A stretch of 24,320 nucleotides of DNA. It comes from Polaromonas sp. (GTDB lineage: Bacteria; Pseudomonadota; Gammaproteobacteria; Burkholderiales; Burkholderiaceae). The position numbers were made by a program, and so were the translations under genes. The stretch lies in contig PNMH01000059.1 of assembly GCA_013823505.1 (NCBI GenBank), positions 1 to 24,320 on the forward strand, written 5' to 3'. Under the pieces are notes generated by a model. The model saw only the letters and a list, made by a program, of their open reading frames with translations, was not told the origin of the DNA and did not search any database. Within the stretch, counting starts at the first letter, position 1. Each line of letters opens with the position of its first letter. Shown here piece by piece: positions 1-8,066 of the stretch.

Positions 1-1
1 A

Positions 2-856
2 ATGAAACACCCCATCCCCGACCACAACCCCATGCGCGCGCAGTACCGCGCCATGGCCACCACCACGCCGCAACACTTCGCGCTCAGCGTCGCCGACGGC
101 GTGGCCACGCTCACGCTCAACCGGCCAGAGCGCAAGAACCCGCTCACCTTCGACTCCTACGCCGAGCTGCGCGACTGGTTCCTCGGCCTGCAGCGCGCGA
201 CCGACATCCAGGCGGTGGTGCTCACCGGCGCGGGCGGCAACTTCTGTTCCGGTGGCGACGTGCACGAGATCATCGGCCCACTCACCAAGATGAGCATGCC
301 CGAGCTGCTGGCCTTCACCCGCATGACGGGCGCGTTGGTCAGCGCCATGCGCGCCTGCCCGCAACCGATCGTGGCCGCGCTGGACGGTGTGTGCGCCGGT
401 GCCGGCGCGATGATGGCGCTGGCCTCCGACCTGCGCCTGGGCACGCCCGCGGCCACGGTGGCCTTCCTGTTCACCCGCGTCGGGCTGGCCGGTGCCGACA
501 TGGGCGCCTGCGCGCTGCTGCCGCGCATGATCGGCCAGGGCCGCGCGAGCGAACTGCTGTTCACCGGCCGCGCCATGAGCGCGCAAGAAGGCCATGCCTG
601 GGGCTTCTTCAACGCGCTGCACGAGAGCGATGCGCTGCTGCCTGCGGCGCACAAGCTGGCCTCGCAGCTGGCCCAGGGTCCGACCTTCGCGCACGGCATG
701 ACCAAGACCATGCTGCACCAGGAATGGGCCATGACGCTGGACCAGGCGATCGAGGCCGAAGCGCAAGCGCAGGCCATCTGCATGCAGACGCAGGACTTCC
801 GCCGCGCGTATGAGGCCTTCTCCGCCAAGCAGCGTCCGCAGTTCCAGGGCAACTGA
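2..856 (+). CDS. Crotonase-fold (enoyl-CoA hydratase family) protein
   Basis: The 284-residue frame has the crotonase fold. The oxyanion-hole segments are at about residues 79-86 (GNFCSGGD) and 130-136 (VCAGAGA), followed by VGLAGADMG near 160-168. By my manual alignment to rat mitochondrial enoyl-CoA hydratase, the two catalytic glutamates (E144, E164) correspond to Met137 and Phe157, so ordinary hydratase chemistry is doubtful; a related CoA-thioester reaction in the aromatic pathway is possible. The gene lies 12 bases before an acyl-CoA dehydrogenase and belongs to the same operon. The start is uncertain: ATG codons at 2, 32 and 53 are all in frame, none has a convincing ribosome binding site, and the sequence upstream of base 1 is not available. 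Conserved sequence begins near residue 26, so 32 or 53 may be the true start. The family call is firm; the substrate is inferred from neighbours only. Confidence 0.85.
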   Translation: MKHPIPDHNPMRAQYRAMATTTPQHFALSVADGVATLTLNRPERKNPLTFDSYAELRDWFLGLQRATDIQAVVLTGAGGNFCSGGDVHEIIGPLTKMSMPELLAFTRMTGALVSAMRACPQPIVAALDGVCAGAGAMMALASDLRLGTPAATVAFLFTRVGLAGADMGACALLPRMIGQGRASELLFTGRAMSAQEGHAWGFFNALHESDALLPAAHKLASQLAQGPTFAHGMTKTMLHQEWAMTLDQAIEAEAQAQAICMQTQDFRRAYEAFSAKQRPQFQGN

Positions 857-868
857 TCAGGACACCCC

Positions 869-2074
869 ATGGTCGCCTTCGAACACCCCCATCCGCACGG
901 CGCGCTGGCCCCGACCGCGCACCTCGAACTGCCGTTTTTCGACGACGCGCACCGTGCGCTGGCCAACGGCCTCGTGGCATGGACGCGCGAGCAGCGCGTC
1001 GACGAATCCGACGACCGTGCCGCGTGCAAGGACTGGGTGCAGCGCCTGGGCGGCGCCGGCTGGCTGCGCTACTGCGTGCCCGCTGCCCACGGTGGGGCGC
1101 TGCCCGCGCTCGATTCGCGCGCGCTGGTGATCCTGCGCGAGACGCTGGCCTACCACTCGCCGCTGGCCGACTTTGCATTTGCCATGCAGGGTCTGGGCAG
1201 CGGTGCCATCACGCTCGCCGGTACCGCTGCGCAGCAGGCCGCCTACCTGCCCGCCGTGGCAACGGGCGAAAAAATCGCCGCTTTCGCCCTGAGCGAGCCT
1301 GAAGCAGGCTCCGACGTGGCCGCGATGGCCCTGCGCGCCACACAGACCACCGCTGGCTGGCAACTCGACGGCCAGAAGACCTGGATCAGCAACGGCGGCA
1401 TGGCGGACTTCTACCTCACCTTCGCCAAGACCGATCCGGACGCCGGTGCGCGCGGCATCAGCGCCTTCATCGTGGACGCCGATGCGCCCGGTCTGGACAG
1501 CAGCGCGCACATCCAGGTGATGGCGCCGCACCCGCTGGCCACGCTCACTTTCACGGGCTGCACTCTCGGCAGCGACGCGCTGGTCGGCCCGGTCCACGGC
1601 GGCTTCAAGCTCGCCATGCAGACGCTGGACATCTTCCGCGCATCGGTGGCCGCCGCCGCGCTGGGCATGGCCCGCCGCGCCTTTGCCGAGGCGGTGGCGC
1701 ACGCCAAGAGCCGCAAGATGTTCGGCCAGACCCTGGCCGATTTCCAGCTCACGCAAGCGAAGCTGGGCGAGATGAGCGCGTTGATCGACGCCGCCGCCCT
1801 GCTCACCTACCGCGCGGCGTGGATGCGCGATTGCAGCGCCACCAGCGGCGCGGGCACTCCGGCCTATACCGCAGCGGCAGCCAGCGCCAAGCTCACCGCC
1901 ACCGAGCACGCGCAGCAGGTGATCGACATGGCGTTGCAACTGTTCGGCGGTCGCGGCGTGCAGGTCGGCAACGTGATCGAACACCTCTACCGCAACATCC
2001 GTTCGCTGCGCATCTATGAGGGCGCGAGCGAGGTGCAGTTGCTGATCCTCGGCAAACACGCCCTGAAGGCCTGA
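869..2074 (+). CDS. Acyl-CoA dehydrogenase family protein
   Basis: The 401-residue protein is a full-length FAD-dependent acyl-CoA dehydrogenase, which oxidises an acyl-CoA at the alpha-beta bond and passes electrons to electron-transfer flavoprotein. The flavin/substrate signature LSEPEAGSD is near residues 144-152, followed by WISNGG. The C-terminal helical domain carries FGGRGVQVG and ends with IYEGASEVQ, whose glutamate (about residue 384) corresponds to the catalytic base of the medium-chain type. It starts at ATG 869, 12 bases after the crotonase gene. The next gene begins 13 bases downstream, so the genes are almost certainly co-transcribed. Acyl-CoA dehydrogenases occur in the aerobic 2-aminobenzoyl-CoA pathway after the ring has been reduced or opened; assignment to that step is inferred from the neighbouring CoA ligase, not from specificity residues. 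Confidence 0.9.
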   Translation: MVAFEHPHPHGALAPTAHLELPFFDDAHRALANGLVAWTREQRVDESDDRAACKDWVQRLGGAGWLRYCVPAAHGGALPALDSRALVILRETLAYHSPLADFAFAMQGLGSGAITLAGTAAQQAAYLPAVATGEKIAAFALSEPEAGSDVAAMALRATQTTAGWQLDGQKTWISNGGMADFYLTFAKTDPDAGARGISAFIVDADAPGLDSSAHIQVMAPHPLATLTFTGCTLGSDALVGPVHGGFKLAMQTLDIFRASVAAAALGMARRAFAEAVAHAKSRKMFGQTLADFQLTQAKLGEMSALIDAAALLTYRAAWMRDCSATSGAGTPAYTAAAASAKLTATEHAQQVIDMALQLFGGRGVQVGNVIEHLYRNIRSLRIYEGASEVQLLILGKHALKA

Positions 2075-2087
2075 CCCGGAGACCGCC

Positions 2088-3869
2088 ATGCCAAGCAACG
2101 TCGACAAAGAAGTGCCTTCTTCCAGCGGCAGCCGCGGAACCGCCTATCGACAGGCTCAGGACGGGCTGCAAGTGTCGCCCCCTGCAGGGGGTCGCGCGCA
2201 GCGCGGCGGGGGGGAACCGATTGTTTCTGCCCAGACCGACCGCTTCGTGCACGACCGCCTTCCGCCACCGGACCAGTGGCCCGAGCTGCGCTACGACCTG
2301 CCCGAGCTGCGGGCGCTGCCCGCGCAGCTCAACGTGGTGCAAGCCCTGTTTGATCGCGCGTTCGCCAACGGCCATGTCAACCGCCCCTTGTTCCGCAGCG
2401 ACGAACGCACACTGACCTACGCCCAGGCGCGTGCCGAGGTGAACCGCATCGCCAACGTGCTGGCCAGTCTGGGCCTGCAGCCGGGCAACCGGGTGCTGCT
2501 GCGCGGCGGCAACTCCATTGCCATGGCGCTGGCCTGGCTGGCCGTGGTGCAAAACGGGCTGATCGCCGTGGCCACCATGCCGCTGCTGCGCGCGACCGAA
2601 CTCAAAACCATCATCGACAAGTCACACCCGGCGGCGGTGTTGTGCGACGTGAAGCTCCAGGACGATCTGAAGTCGGCCCTGGCACAGAGCGCGGACACGG
2701 CGGCGCTACCGCTGCACCTGTTCAACACCGGCGACGCTGCGGTGGTCCTGAGCGACTCACTCGAAGCGCTGGCCCGCCATGCGAGCGCGCAGGCCACGCC
2801 ATGCCCCACCAGCGCCGACGACATCGCCCTGCTGGCCTTCACCTCCGGCACCACGGGCAGCCCGAAGGCCACCGTGCACACGCACCGCGATGTGCTGGCG
2901 GCCTGTGAAACCTGGCCACGCCACGTGCTGCGCGCCACGCCCGAGGACATCGTCATCGGATCGCCGCCGCTGGCCTTCACCTTTGGCCTGGGTGGCCTGC
3001 TGATCTTTCCCATGTGGGCAGGCGCCTCGGTCTACTTCCCCGGCATCCCCTACACGCCCGAAGCCATGGTCAAGCTGATCGCCCAGGTGGGCGCCACCCT
3101 CTGCTACACGGCGCCCACCTTCTACCGCCAGATGGCGCCGTTCGCGAAGCAGCACGGCATTGGCCAACTGCGCATCAGCGTGAGCGCCGGCGAGGGCCTG
3201 CCCGACGCCACGCGCCAGCTCTGGAAAGAGGCCAGCGGCCTTGAGATGCTGGACGGCATCGGCGCCACCGAGATGTTCCACATCTTCATCTCGGCCGCAC
3301 CTGCCGACGTGAAGCGCGGCGCCATTGGCCGCGTCGTGCCGGGCTACCAGGCCAAAATCGTCGACGAGCAGGGGAACGAGCTGCCACGTGGCCAGATAGG
3401 CCGCCTCGCGGTGAAAGGCCCCACTGGCTGCAGGTACCTGGACGACGCGCGGCAGACCCACTACGTGCAAAACGGCTGGAACTTCCCCGGCGACGCCTTC
3501 CTGCAGGATGCAGATGGCCACTTTGTCTACCAGGCCCGCACCGACGACATGATCATCACCGCCGGCTACAACGTGGCCGGCCCCGAAGTGGAGGCCTGCC
3601 TGCTGCAGCACCCGGCGGTGGCCGAATGCGGCGTGGTCGGCAGGCCCGACGATGAGCGCGGCATGATCATCCTGGCCTTCGTGGTGCTCAAACCCGGACA
3701 GGCCGCGGACGCGGTGCAGGCGAAAGCCTTGCAGGAGCATGTGAAACACTCGCTGGCGCCCTACAAGTACCCGCGCCAGGTGCACTTCGTGCCCAGCCTG
3801 CCACGCACCGAGACCGGCAAACTGCAACGTTTTGCGCTGCGCAGGATGGCCACCGATTCCCATGCCTGA
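2088..3869 (+). CDS. abmG: Benzoate/2-aminobenzoate-type CoA ligase, with a repeat-derived N-terminus
   Basis: This is an AMP-forming acyl-CoA synthetase (ANL superfamily) that activates an aromatic acid to its CoA thioester using ATP. The phosphate-binding motif is LLAFTSGTTGSPKATVHTH, followed by SPPLAFTFGLGGL (typical of the benzoate/2-aminobenzoate branch), GIGATEMFHIF, the hinge region DDMIITAGYNVAGPEVE and the C-terminal PRTETGK with the catalytic lysine. Of 593 residues, roughly the first 46 are unlike the family. They are encoded by a palindromic GC-rich repeat lying in frame between the start codon and the normal beginning (about SAQTDRFVHDRLPP). ATG 2088 has a GGAGA ribosome binding site 7 bases upstream, and no in-frame ATG follows for several hundred bases, so translation probably crosses the repeat. 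The symbol abmG (2-aminobenzoate-CoA ligase) is inferred from cluster content; benzoate or another aromatic acid cannot be excluded. Confidence 0.85.
   Translation: MPSNVDKEVPSSSGSRGTAYRQAQDGLQVSPPAGGRAQRGGGEPIVSAQTDRFVHDRLPPPDQWPELRYDLPELRALPAQLNVVQALFDRAFANGHVNRPLFRSDERTLTYAQARAEVNRIANVLASLGLQPGNRVLLRGGNSIAMALAWLAVVQNGLIAVATMPLLRATELKTIIDKSHPAAVLCDVKLQDDLKSALAQSADTAALPLHLFNTGDAAVVLSDSLEALARHASAQATPCPTSADDIALLAFTSGTTGSPKATVHTHRDVLAACETWPRHVLRATPEDIVIGSPPLAFTFGLGGLLIFPMWAGASVYFPGIPYTPEAMVKLIAQVGATLCYTAPTFYRQMAPFAKQHGIGQLRISVSAGEGLPDATRQLWKEASGLEMLDGIGATEMFHIFISAAPADVKRGAIGRVVPGYQAKIVDEQGNELPRGQIGRLAVKGPTGCRYLDDARQTHYVQNGWNFPGDAFLQDADGHFVYQARTDDMIITAGYNVAGPEVEACLLQHPAVAECGVVGRPDDERGMIILAFVVLKPGQAADAVQAKALQEHVKHSLAPYKYPRQVHFVPSLPRTETGKLQRFALRRMATDSHA
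2110..2226. repeat. Dispersed-type palindromic GC-rich repeat inside the CoA ligase coding sequence
   Basis: A perfect 14-base palindrome, CCCCCTGCAGGGGG, occupies 2178-2191. A second inverted pair (CGCGC, GCA, GCGCG) follows at about 2193-2205, then a run of seven G. Just upstream, around 2146-2160, is TCGACAGGCTCAGGACG, resembling another short repeat that is widely dispersed in proteobacteria. Compound elements of this look are common between genes in Comamonadaceae, from memory. Here the whole stretch is open in the ligase frame. Only one copy is in this window, so its repetitive nature is inferred and the boundaries are approximate. Confidence 0.55.
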
Positions 3870-3888
3870 CAACCCCCAGAAACCTCCC

Positions 3889-4281
3889 ATGCAAAAACTG
3901 CAACCGCCTGGCTGGGCGACCCCCAAAGGCTATGTCAACGGCATCACCGCCAAAGGCAGCTTCGTGTTCGTCGGTGGACAGATCGGCTGGGACGCCGAGC
4001 AGCAGTTTTACAGTGACGACTTCATCGTGCAGACCCGGCAAGCGCTGGAGAACGTGCGCGCCGTGCTGGCCTGCGCGGGCGCCGGGCCCGAGCACATGGT
4101 GCGCATGACCTGGTACATCACCGACCGCGACGAATACAACGCCCGCCTGCGCGAGCTGGGCACGGCCTACCGCGCAGTGATGGGCAAACACTTTCCGGCC
4201 ATGACCTGTGTCGAGGTCGGTCGGCTGGTGGAGACGCGCGCCAAGGTGGAGATCGAGGTCACAGCGGTGCTACCGGGCTGA
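3889..4281 (+). CDS. RidA-family enamine/imine deaminase-like protein
   Basis: The protein of 130 residues belongs to the YjgF/YER057c/UK114 (RidA) family, small trimeric cytoplasmic proteins that hydrolyse reactive enamines or imines to ketones and ammonia. The N-terminal PPGWATPKGYVNG, the internal VFVGGQIGWD and the C-terminal CVEVGRL with the substrate-carboxylate arginine, followed by KVEIEVTAV with the conserved glutamate, are all present. The start chosen is ATG 3889, 19 bases after the ligase stop. ATG 3862, overlapping the ligase stop, is an in-frame alternative adding nine residues. Neither has a strong ribosome binding site. RidA-like proteins accompany 2-aminobenzoate-CoA gene sets, where loss of the ring amino group would produce an imine or enamine; that role is inferred. 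This is the last gene of the plus-strand operon. Confidence 0.88.
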   Translation: MQKLQPPGWATPKGYVNGITAKGSFVFVGGQIGWDAEQQFYSDDFIVQTRQALENVRAVLACAGAGPEHMVRMTWYITDRDEYNARLRELGTAYRAVMGKHFPAMTCVEVGRLVETRAKVEIEVTAVLPG

Positions 4282-4352
4282 CCCCGGAGGCTGAGCCTCG
4301 CCAGTACCGGCGAAAAATCGGTATGGAGCCTGCGGTTGATGCACCACCAAGA

Positions 4353-4373
4353 GTGCGCCCATGCTGGGCGCAC
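4353..4373. terminator. Perfect 8-bp hairpin between the convergent operons
   Basis: GTGCGCCC and GGGCGCAC flank a 5-base loop. It lies 72 bases after the RidA stop and just beyond the tRNA terminator. There is no T-run on the plus-strand side, so it may act as a 3' end stabiliser or weak terminator rather than a standard intrinsic terminator. Confidence 0.45.
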
Positions 4374-4375
4374 AC

Positions 4376-4400
4376 AAAAAAGCCCACCGGTTGGTGGGCC
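4376..4400 (-). terminator. Intrinsic terminator after tRNA-fMet
   Basis: On the minus strand GCCCACC, loop AACC and GGTGGGC form a 7-bp perfect stem followed directly by six T. It lies 29 bases beyond the 3' end of the tRNA gene and is the first clear intrinsic terminator downstream of rplQ, so it probably ends both the tRNA transcript and any readthrough from the ribosomal operon. Confidence 0.8.
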
Positions 4401-4429
4401 TTGATGACAAGCCAAGTGCTTGATTTGAT

Positions 4430-4506
<77 letters not shown>

Positions 4507-4517
4507 ACAAGCTTTGT

Positions 4518-4526
4518 ATTCTATCA
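4518..4526 (-). promoter_or_regulatory. Extended -10 promoter element for tRNA-fMet, overlapping the rplQ stop codon
   Basis: On the minus strand the sequence TGATAGAAT matches an extended -10 (TG-N-TAGAAT). Its TGA is the rplQ stop codon. Transcription would start near 4511, about five bases before the tRNA 5' end. No good -35 is visible, as is common for extended -10 promoters. Prediction only. Confidence 0.4.
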
Positions 4527-4919
4527 CTCTTTGGCGGCTTCAGCGGCCGGGGCGGCATCTTCTGCCCGATCCACCAGTTCAACCAAGGCCATCGGTGCGT
4601 TGTCGCCGACGCGGAAACCCATTTTCAGGATACGGGTGTAGCCACCTGGACGGGCCTTGAAACGCGGCCCCAGTTCGTTGAACAGCTTCACAACCACATC
4701 CCGGTCGCGCAGGCGGTCAAAGGCGAGGCGGCGGTTGGCCAGCGTCGGCTCTTTGGCCAGGGTGATCATGGGTTCAACCACGCGGCGCAGCTCCTTGGCT
4801 TTGGGCAGGGTGGTCTTGATGACTTCGTGTGTGAGCAGCGAATTCATCATGTTGCGCAGCATGGCGAGGCGGTGCTCGCTGGTGCGGTTGAGTTTTCGAA
4901 GTCCGTGTCCGTGACGCAT
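4524..4919 (-). CDS. rplQ: 50S ribosomal protein L17
   Basis: The 131-residue protein opens [24 protein letters not shown] and continues with the conserved L17 core, including [16 protein letters not shown] near residues 101-116. L17 binds 23S rRNA close to the polypeptide exit tunnel. A 16-residue alanine- and glutamate-rich tail ([13 protein letters not shown]) follows the core. It is the last protein gene of the alpha operon, 77 bases after rpoA in the direction of transcription. Its TGA stop is part of a promoter-like sequence for the tRNA-fMet gene that begins 17 bases later. No terminator separates the two. Confidence 0.98.
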   Translation of the reverse strand: MRHGHGLRKLNRTSEHRLAMLRNMMNSLLTHEVIKTTLPKAKELRRVVEPMITLAKEPTLANRRLAFDRLRDRDVVVKLFNELGPRFKARPGGYTRILKMGFRVGDNAPMALVELVDRAEDAAPAAEAAKE

Positions 4920-4996
4920 GGTGATGTCCTTTCAGTGTTTTGCCCCCAGCCGGATCAGGTACTGGGAGGGGTTCGTCAGACGATTGATTGACGGGA

Positions 4997-5983
4997 TCAG
5001 TGTTTGTCGAGACCGGCTGGTGGCCAGTTTTCGAGCTTCATTCCCAAGGTCAGACCGCGCGAGGCAAGCACTTCCTTGATTTCGTTGAGCGACTTGCGAC
5101 CCAGGTTGGGGGTCTTGAGCAGTTCGTTTTCGGTGCGCTGGATCAGATCACCGATGTAGTAGATGTTCTCTGCCTTGAGGCAGTTGGCCGAGCGAACCGT
5201 GAGTTCGAGCTCGTCCACCGGACGCAACAGGATCGGATCGAACTGTTGCGAGCTGCGCTGCGCCGGGGCGTCGAACGCCGAGAGTTCCACGCCTTCGAGC
5301 TGCGCGAACACCGCCAGTTGCTCCACCAGGATCTTGGCCGATGCACGCACAGCCTCCTCCGGACCGATGGAACCGTTGGTCTCGATTTCGAGAACCAGCT
5401 TGTCCAGATCGGTGCGCTGCTCAACGCGTGCGCTCTCCACGTTGTAGCTCACGCGCTTGATCGGCGAGAACGACGCATCCAGCACGATGCGACCCAGCGA
5501 ACGCGACGGGTCATCGTTGCGACGCAGGTTGCCGGGCACGTAGCCTCTGCCTTTTTCGACCTTGATCTGCATGTCCAGTTTGGCTCCGGCAGACAAAGTC
5601 GCAATCACATGACCCGGATTGACGATTTCCACATCGTGCGGGGTCTGGATATCGGCTGCCGTCACCAGGCCTTCACCGTCTTTGCGCAGGCTCAGGGTGA
5701 CTTCGTCGCGGTTGTGCAGCTTGAACACCACGCCCTTGAGGTTCAGGAGCATGTTGACCACGTCTTCCTGGACGCCATCGATGGAAGAGTACTCGTGCAC
5801 CACCCCCGCGATGGTGACTTCGGTCGGCGCATGACCGACCATGGAGGACAGCAGCACACGACGCAGTGCATTGCCCAGGGTGTGACCATAGCCACGCTCG
5901 AAAGGCTCCAGCGTGACCTTGGCGCGATTGGTCGAAATTTGCTCGACGTTGATGGTTTTGGGCTTGAGCAGATTGTTCAACAT
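4997..5983 (-). CDS. rpoA: DNA-directed RNA polymerase subunit alpha
   Basis: The 328-residue protein has the usual two-domain layout. The N-terminal dimerisation domain includes [18 protein letters not shown] near residues 30-47 and seeds assembly of the polymerase core. A linker follows, then the C-terminal domain with [41 protein letters not shown], which contacts upstream promoter DNA and activators. Length and sequence match the betaproteobacterial norm. ATG 5983 is preceded by AAGGAAG. It sits 93 bases after rpsD, the standard alpha-operon position. Confidence 0.99.
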   Translation of the reverse strand: MLNNLLKPKTINVEQISTNRAKVTLEPFERGYGHTLGNALRRVLLSSMVGHAPTEVTIAGVVHEYSSIDGVQEDVVNMLLNLKGVVFKLHNRDEVTLSLRKDGEGLVTAADIQTPHDVEIVNPGHVIATLSAGAKLDMQIKVEKGRGYVPGNLRRNDDPSRSLGRIVLDASFSPIKRVSYNVESARVEQRTDLDKLVLEIETNGSIGPEEAVRASAKILVEQLAVFAQLEGVELSAFDAPAQRSSQQFDPILLRPVDELELTVRSANCLKAENIYYIGDLIQRTENELLKTPNLGRKSLNEIKEVLASRGLTLGMKLENWPPAGLDKH

Positions 5984-6076
5984 TCAGACTTCCTTCAGTA
6001 CCCTCGGCTCGTTACACCGATAAGGCAGACGGAGCATGGCCCGGCCACCACCCAGAGGCGGAGACCGGGAGCGAAA

Positions 6077-6700
6077 TTAACGGGAATACAGTTCGACGAT
6101 CAGCGATTCGTTGATGTCCGAGCCGAACTCATCGCGGTCAGGCGACTTCTTGAACACGCCTTCGGCCTTGTCCACGGCCACGTCCACCCAGGCAGGAAAC
6201 CCGATCTGCTTGGCCAGTTCCAAGGCTTCGATCACGCGAGCCTGTTTCTTGGACTTCTCGCGCACGGCGATGGCGTCACCGGCCTTGACCGAGTAAGAAG
6301 GGATGTTGACCGACTTGCCGTTCACGGTGATCGCCTTGTGCGACACCATCTGACGGGCTTCGGCTCGGGTGGATGCAAAACCCATGCGAAAAACAACGTT
6401 GTCCAGCCGGGCTTCGAGCAGGAACAGAAGGTTCGAGCCGGTGTTGCCGCGGCGGCGATCGGCCTCGGCGAAGTAGCGGCGGAACTGACGCTCCAGCACG
6501 CCGTAGGTGCGCTTGACCTTCTGCTTCTCGCGCAGCTGCAGGCCGAAGTCGGAAGTGCGCTGACCAGAGGTGCGGCCATGCTGGCCGGGCTTGGAGTCGA
6601 ATTTGGCCTTGTCGCTGATGGAGCGGCGGGCGCTCTTGAGCAGCAGGTCGGAGCCTTCACGGCGAGAGAGTTTGGCCTTGGGGCCGAGGTAACGTGCCAC
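6077..6700 (-). CDS. rpsD: 30S ribosomal protein S4
   Basis: The 207-residue protein starts with GTG ([15 protein letters not shown]) and contains the S4 RNA-binding domain around residues 97-157 ([34 protein letters not shown]). No cysteine ligands occur in the N-terminal region, so it is the zinc-independent form. S4 nucleates 30S assembly on 16S rRNA. In E. coli it is also the translational repressor of the alpha operon. An atypically long 160-base gap with a strong intrinsic terminator separates it from rpsK, so rpsD-rpoA-rplQ may be expressed partly independently of the genes upstream. Confidence 0.98.
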   Translation of the reverse strand: MARYLGPKAKLSRREGSDLLLKSARRSISDKAKFDSKPGQHGRTSGQRTSDFGLQLREKQKVKRTYGVLERQFRRYFAEADRRRGNTGSNLLFLLEARLDNVVFRMGFASTRAEARQMVSHKAITVNGKSVNIPSYSVKAGDAIAVREKSKKQARVIEALELAKQIGFPAWVDVAVDKAEGVFKKSPDRDEFGSDINESLIVELYSR

Positions 6701-6775
6701 GTTGATGTCCTAGGTTTCTACCGCAACCGGTTGTCGCGGGAGCCGACTTCCGTAGAAGCAGGCAGTGGGCTTAGC

Positions 6776-6805
6776 AAAAATGCCACCGCAGGCGACTGCG
6801 GTGGC
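6776..6805 (-). terminator. Intrinsic terminator between rpsK and rpsD
   Basis: On the minus strand GCCACCGCAG, loop TCGC and CTGCGGTGGC form a perfect 10-bp stem, then A and five T. It has all the parts of a rho-independent terminator, with its T-run at 6776-6780, and it lies 56 bases after the rpsK stop inside what is usually an uninterrupted operon. Upstream at 6842-6860 is a second, smaller hairpin. Confidence 0.75.
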
Positions 6806-6841
6806 GCTCAAAAAAGCTTTTGATTGTACCGCGCGGGCGGC

Positions 6842-6860
6842 ACCGCCAGAAAAAGGCGGT
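6842..6860 (-). other. Small hairpin directly after the rpsK stop
   Basis: ACCGCC and GGCGGT pair around a 7-base loop that on the minus strand reads TTTTTCT. It begins immediately after the rpsK stop codon. No T-run follows the stem, so it is unlikely to terminate by itself, but it could protect the 3' end of the upstream transcript. Confidence 0.4.
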
Positions 6861-7265
6861 TCAGATGCGACGACGCTTCTGCGGACGGCAGCCGTTGTGC
6901 GGCACCGGGGTCACATCAGCGATCGAGTTGATGCGGATGCCCAAGGCACCCAGCGCACGCACCGAGGACTCGCGACCCGGTCCGGGACCTTTGATCTCAA
7001 CATCCAGATTCTTGATGCCTTGTTCAATGGCAGCACGACCGGCCACTTCCGAGGCCACCTGAGCAGCAAACGGCGTGGACTTGCGCGAACCCTTGAAACC
7101 CTGACCACCGGACGAAGCCCACGACAGGGCGTTGCCCTGACGATCGGTGATGGTGATGATGGTGTTGTTGAACGACGCGTGCACATGCGCAATGCCGTCA
7201 GCAATGTTCTTGCGGACTTTTTTGCGAACGCGAGCGGATGCGGCGCTGGAGGGAGACTTGGCCAT
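6861..7265 (-). CDS. rpsK: 30S ribosomal protein S11
   Basis: The 134-residue protein carries the S11 hallmarks: [42 protein letters not shown] near residues 28-69, and the C-terminal [18 protein letters not shown]11 sits on the platform of the 30S subunit and contacts the 3' region of 16S rRNA near the mRNA exit site. A basic N-terminal tail of about 15 residues ([18 protein letters not shown]) precedes the core. The gene is 18 bases after rpsM. Two hairpins follow its stop codon. Confidence 0.98.
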   Translation of the reverse strand: MAKSPSSAASARVRKKVRKNIADGIAHVHASFNNTIITITDRQGNALSWASSGGQGFKGSRKSTPFAAQVASEVAGRAAIEQGIKNLDVEIKGPGPGRESSVRALGALGIRINSIADVTPVPHNGCRPQKRRRI

Positions 7266-7283
7266 GGAAATCCTTCAATCCAA

Positions 7284-7649
7284 TTATTTCTTCAGCGACT
7301 GGGCGGCCTTGCGGGGACCCTTGCGCGTGCGTGCATTGGTCTTGGTGCGCTGACCGCGAACCGGCAGACCGCGGCGATGACGGAAACCGCGATAGCAGCC
7401 GATGTCCATCAAACGCTTGATGTTCATCGTGGTTTCACGGCGCAGATCGCCTTCGATGGTGTAGACGCCGACCTGATCACGGACTTTTTCAAGCTCCGCG
7501 TCGCTCAGGTCCTTGATCTTCTTGGCGTAGTCGATGCCACAGGCCTCGCAAATCTTGCGTGCGCGGGTGCGACCGATGCCGAAAATTGCCGTCAAGCCGA
7601 TCTCGGCGTGCTTGTGCGGCGGAATGTTGATGCCTGCAATACGAGCCAT
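7284..7649 (-). CDS. rpsM: 30S ribosomal protein S13
   Basis: The 121-residue protein begins [30 protein letters not shown] and ends in the basic tail [23 protein letters not shown], as in bacterial S13. S13 lies in the head of the 30S subunit, bridges to the 50S subunit and contacts P-site tRNA through its C-terminal tail. It follows rpmJ by 23 bases. In E. coli rpsM opens the alpha operon and its leader is the S4 repressor target; here the short gap to rpmJ suggests readthrough from the spc genes, and I see no obvious pseudoknot leader. Confidence 0.98.
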   Translation of the reverse strand: MARIAGINIPPHKHAEIGLTAIFGIGRTRARKICEACGIDYAKKIKDLSDAELEKVRDQVGVYTIEGDLRRETTMNIKRLMDIGCYRGFRHRRGLPVRGQRTKTNARTRKGPRKAAQSLKK

Positions 7650-7672
7650 GTTGGGTCCTCTGAACTTCCGAA

Positions 7673-7786
7673 TCAGCCTTGACGCTGTTTGTGGCGCGGG
7701 TCCGTGCAGATGACTCGCACGACGCCTTTGCGCTTGATGATCTTACAGTTGCGGCACATTTTCTTGACCGACGCCGAAACTCTCAT
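7673..7786 (-). CDS. rpmJ: 50S ribosomal protein L36
   Basis: This 37-codon gene reads [20 protein letters not shown] then [17 protein letters not shown]. It is the zinc-binding form of L36, with Cys11, Cys14, Cys27 and His32 as presumed ligands. L36 is a small late-assembly protein of the 50S subunit. Its position between infA and rpsM is standard for this operon. The ATG at 7786 is preceded by an AGGAGA ribosome binding site. Length, motif and context leave little doubt. Confidence 0.97.
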   Translation of the reverse strand: MRVSASVKKMCRNCKIIKRKGVVRVICTDPRHKQRQG

Positions 7787-7828
7787 AGTCTTCTCCTAGA
7801 TATTCCAAAACATTCAACCGCTGACTTG

Positions 7829-8047
7829 TCACTTGGCCCGAAACACAATCCGCGCCCGGGTCAAGTCGTAAGGCGTGAGCTCCACTTTGACCTTGTCTCC
7901 TGGCAGTATCCGGATGTAATGCATCCGCATCTTGCCGGAAATGTGGGCCAGGACCACATGCCCGTTTTCCAGCTTGACCCTGAAGGTCGCGTTGGGGAGG
8001 TTTTCAACCACCTCACCCTGCATCTCAATCACATCGTCTTTAGACAT
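7829..8047 (-). CDS. infA: Translation initiation factor IF-1
   Basis: The 72-residue protein is a single S1-type OB fold: [20 protein letters not shown], then [38 protein letters not shown]-1 binds the 30S A site during initiation and assists IF-2 and IF-3. It is 19 bases after secY and 42 before rpmJ. In E. coli infA is located elsewhere; the secY-infA-rpmJ-rpsM order seen here is typical of betaproteobacteria and many Gram-positives. With the initiator tRNA at the operon end, two initiation components lie in one transcription direction. Confidence 0.98.
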   Translation of the reverse strand: MSKDDVIEMQGEVVENLPNATFRVKLENGHVVLAHISGKMRMHYIRILPGDKVKVELTPYDLTRARIVFRAK

Positions 8048-8066
8048 ATACGACCAAACTGCCGGG

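Noticed and set aside
4988..6823. A 611-residue open frame on the plus strand across rpoA and rpsD
   Set aside because: It is antisense to two certain genes; the high GC content and codon bias of the real genes leave few stops on the opposite strand. No recognisable motifs.
6823..6828. TACAAT on the minus strand in the rpsK-rpsD gap as a promoter for rpsD
   Set aside because: No -35 lies at the right distance, and a start there would run straight into the terminator hairpin about ten bases later.
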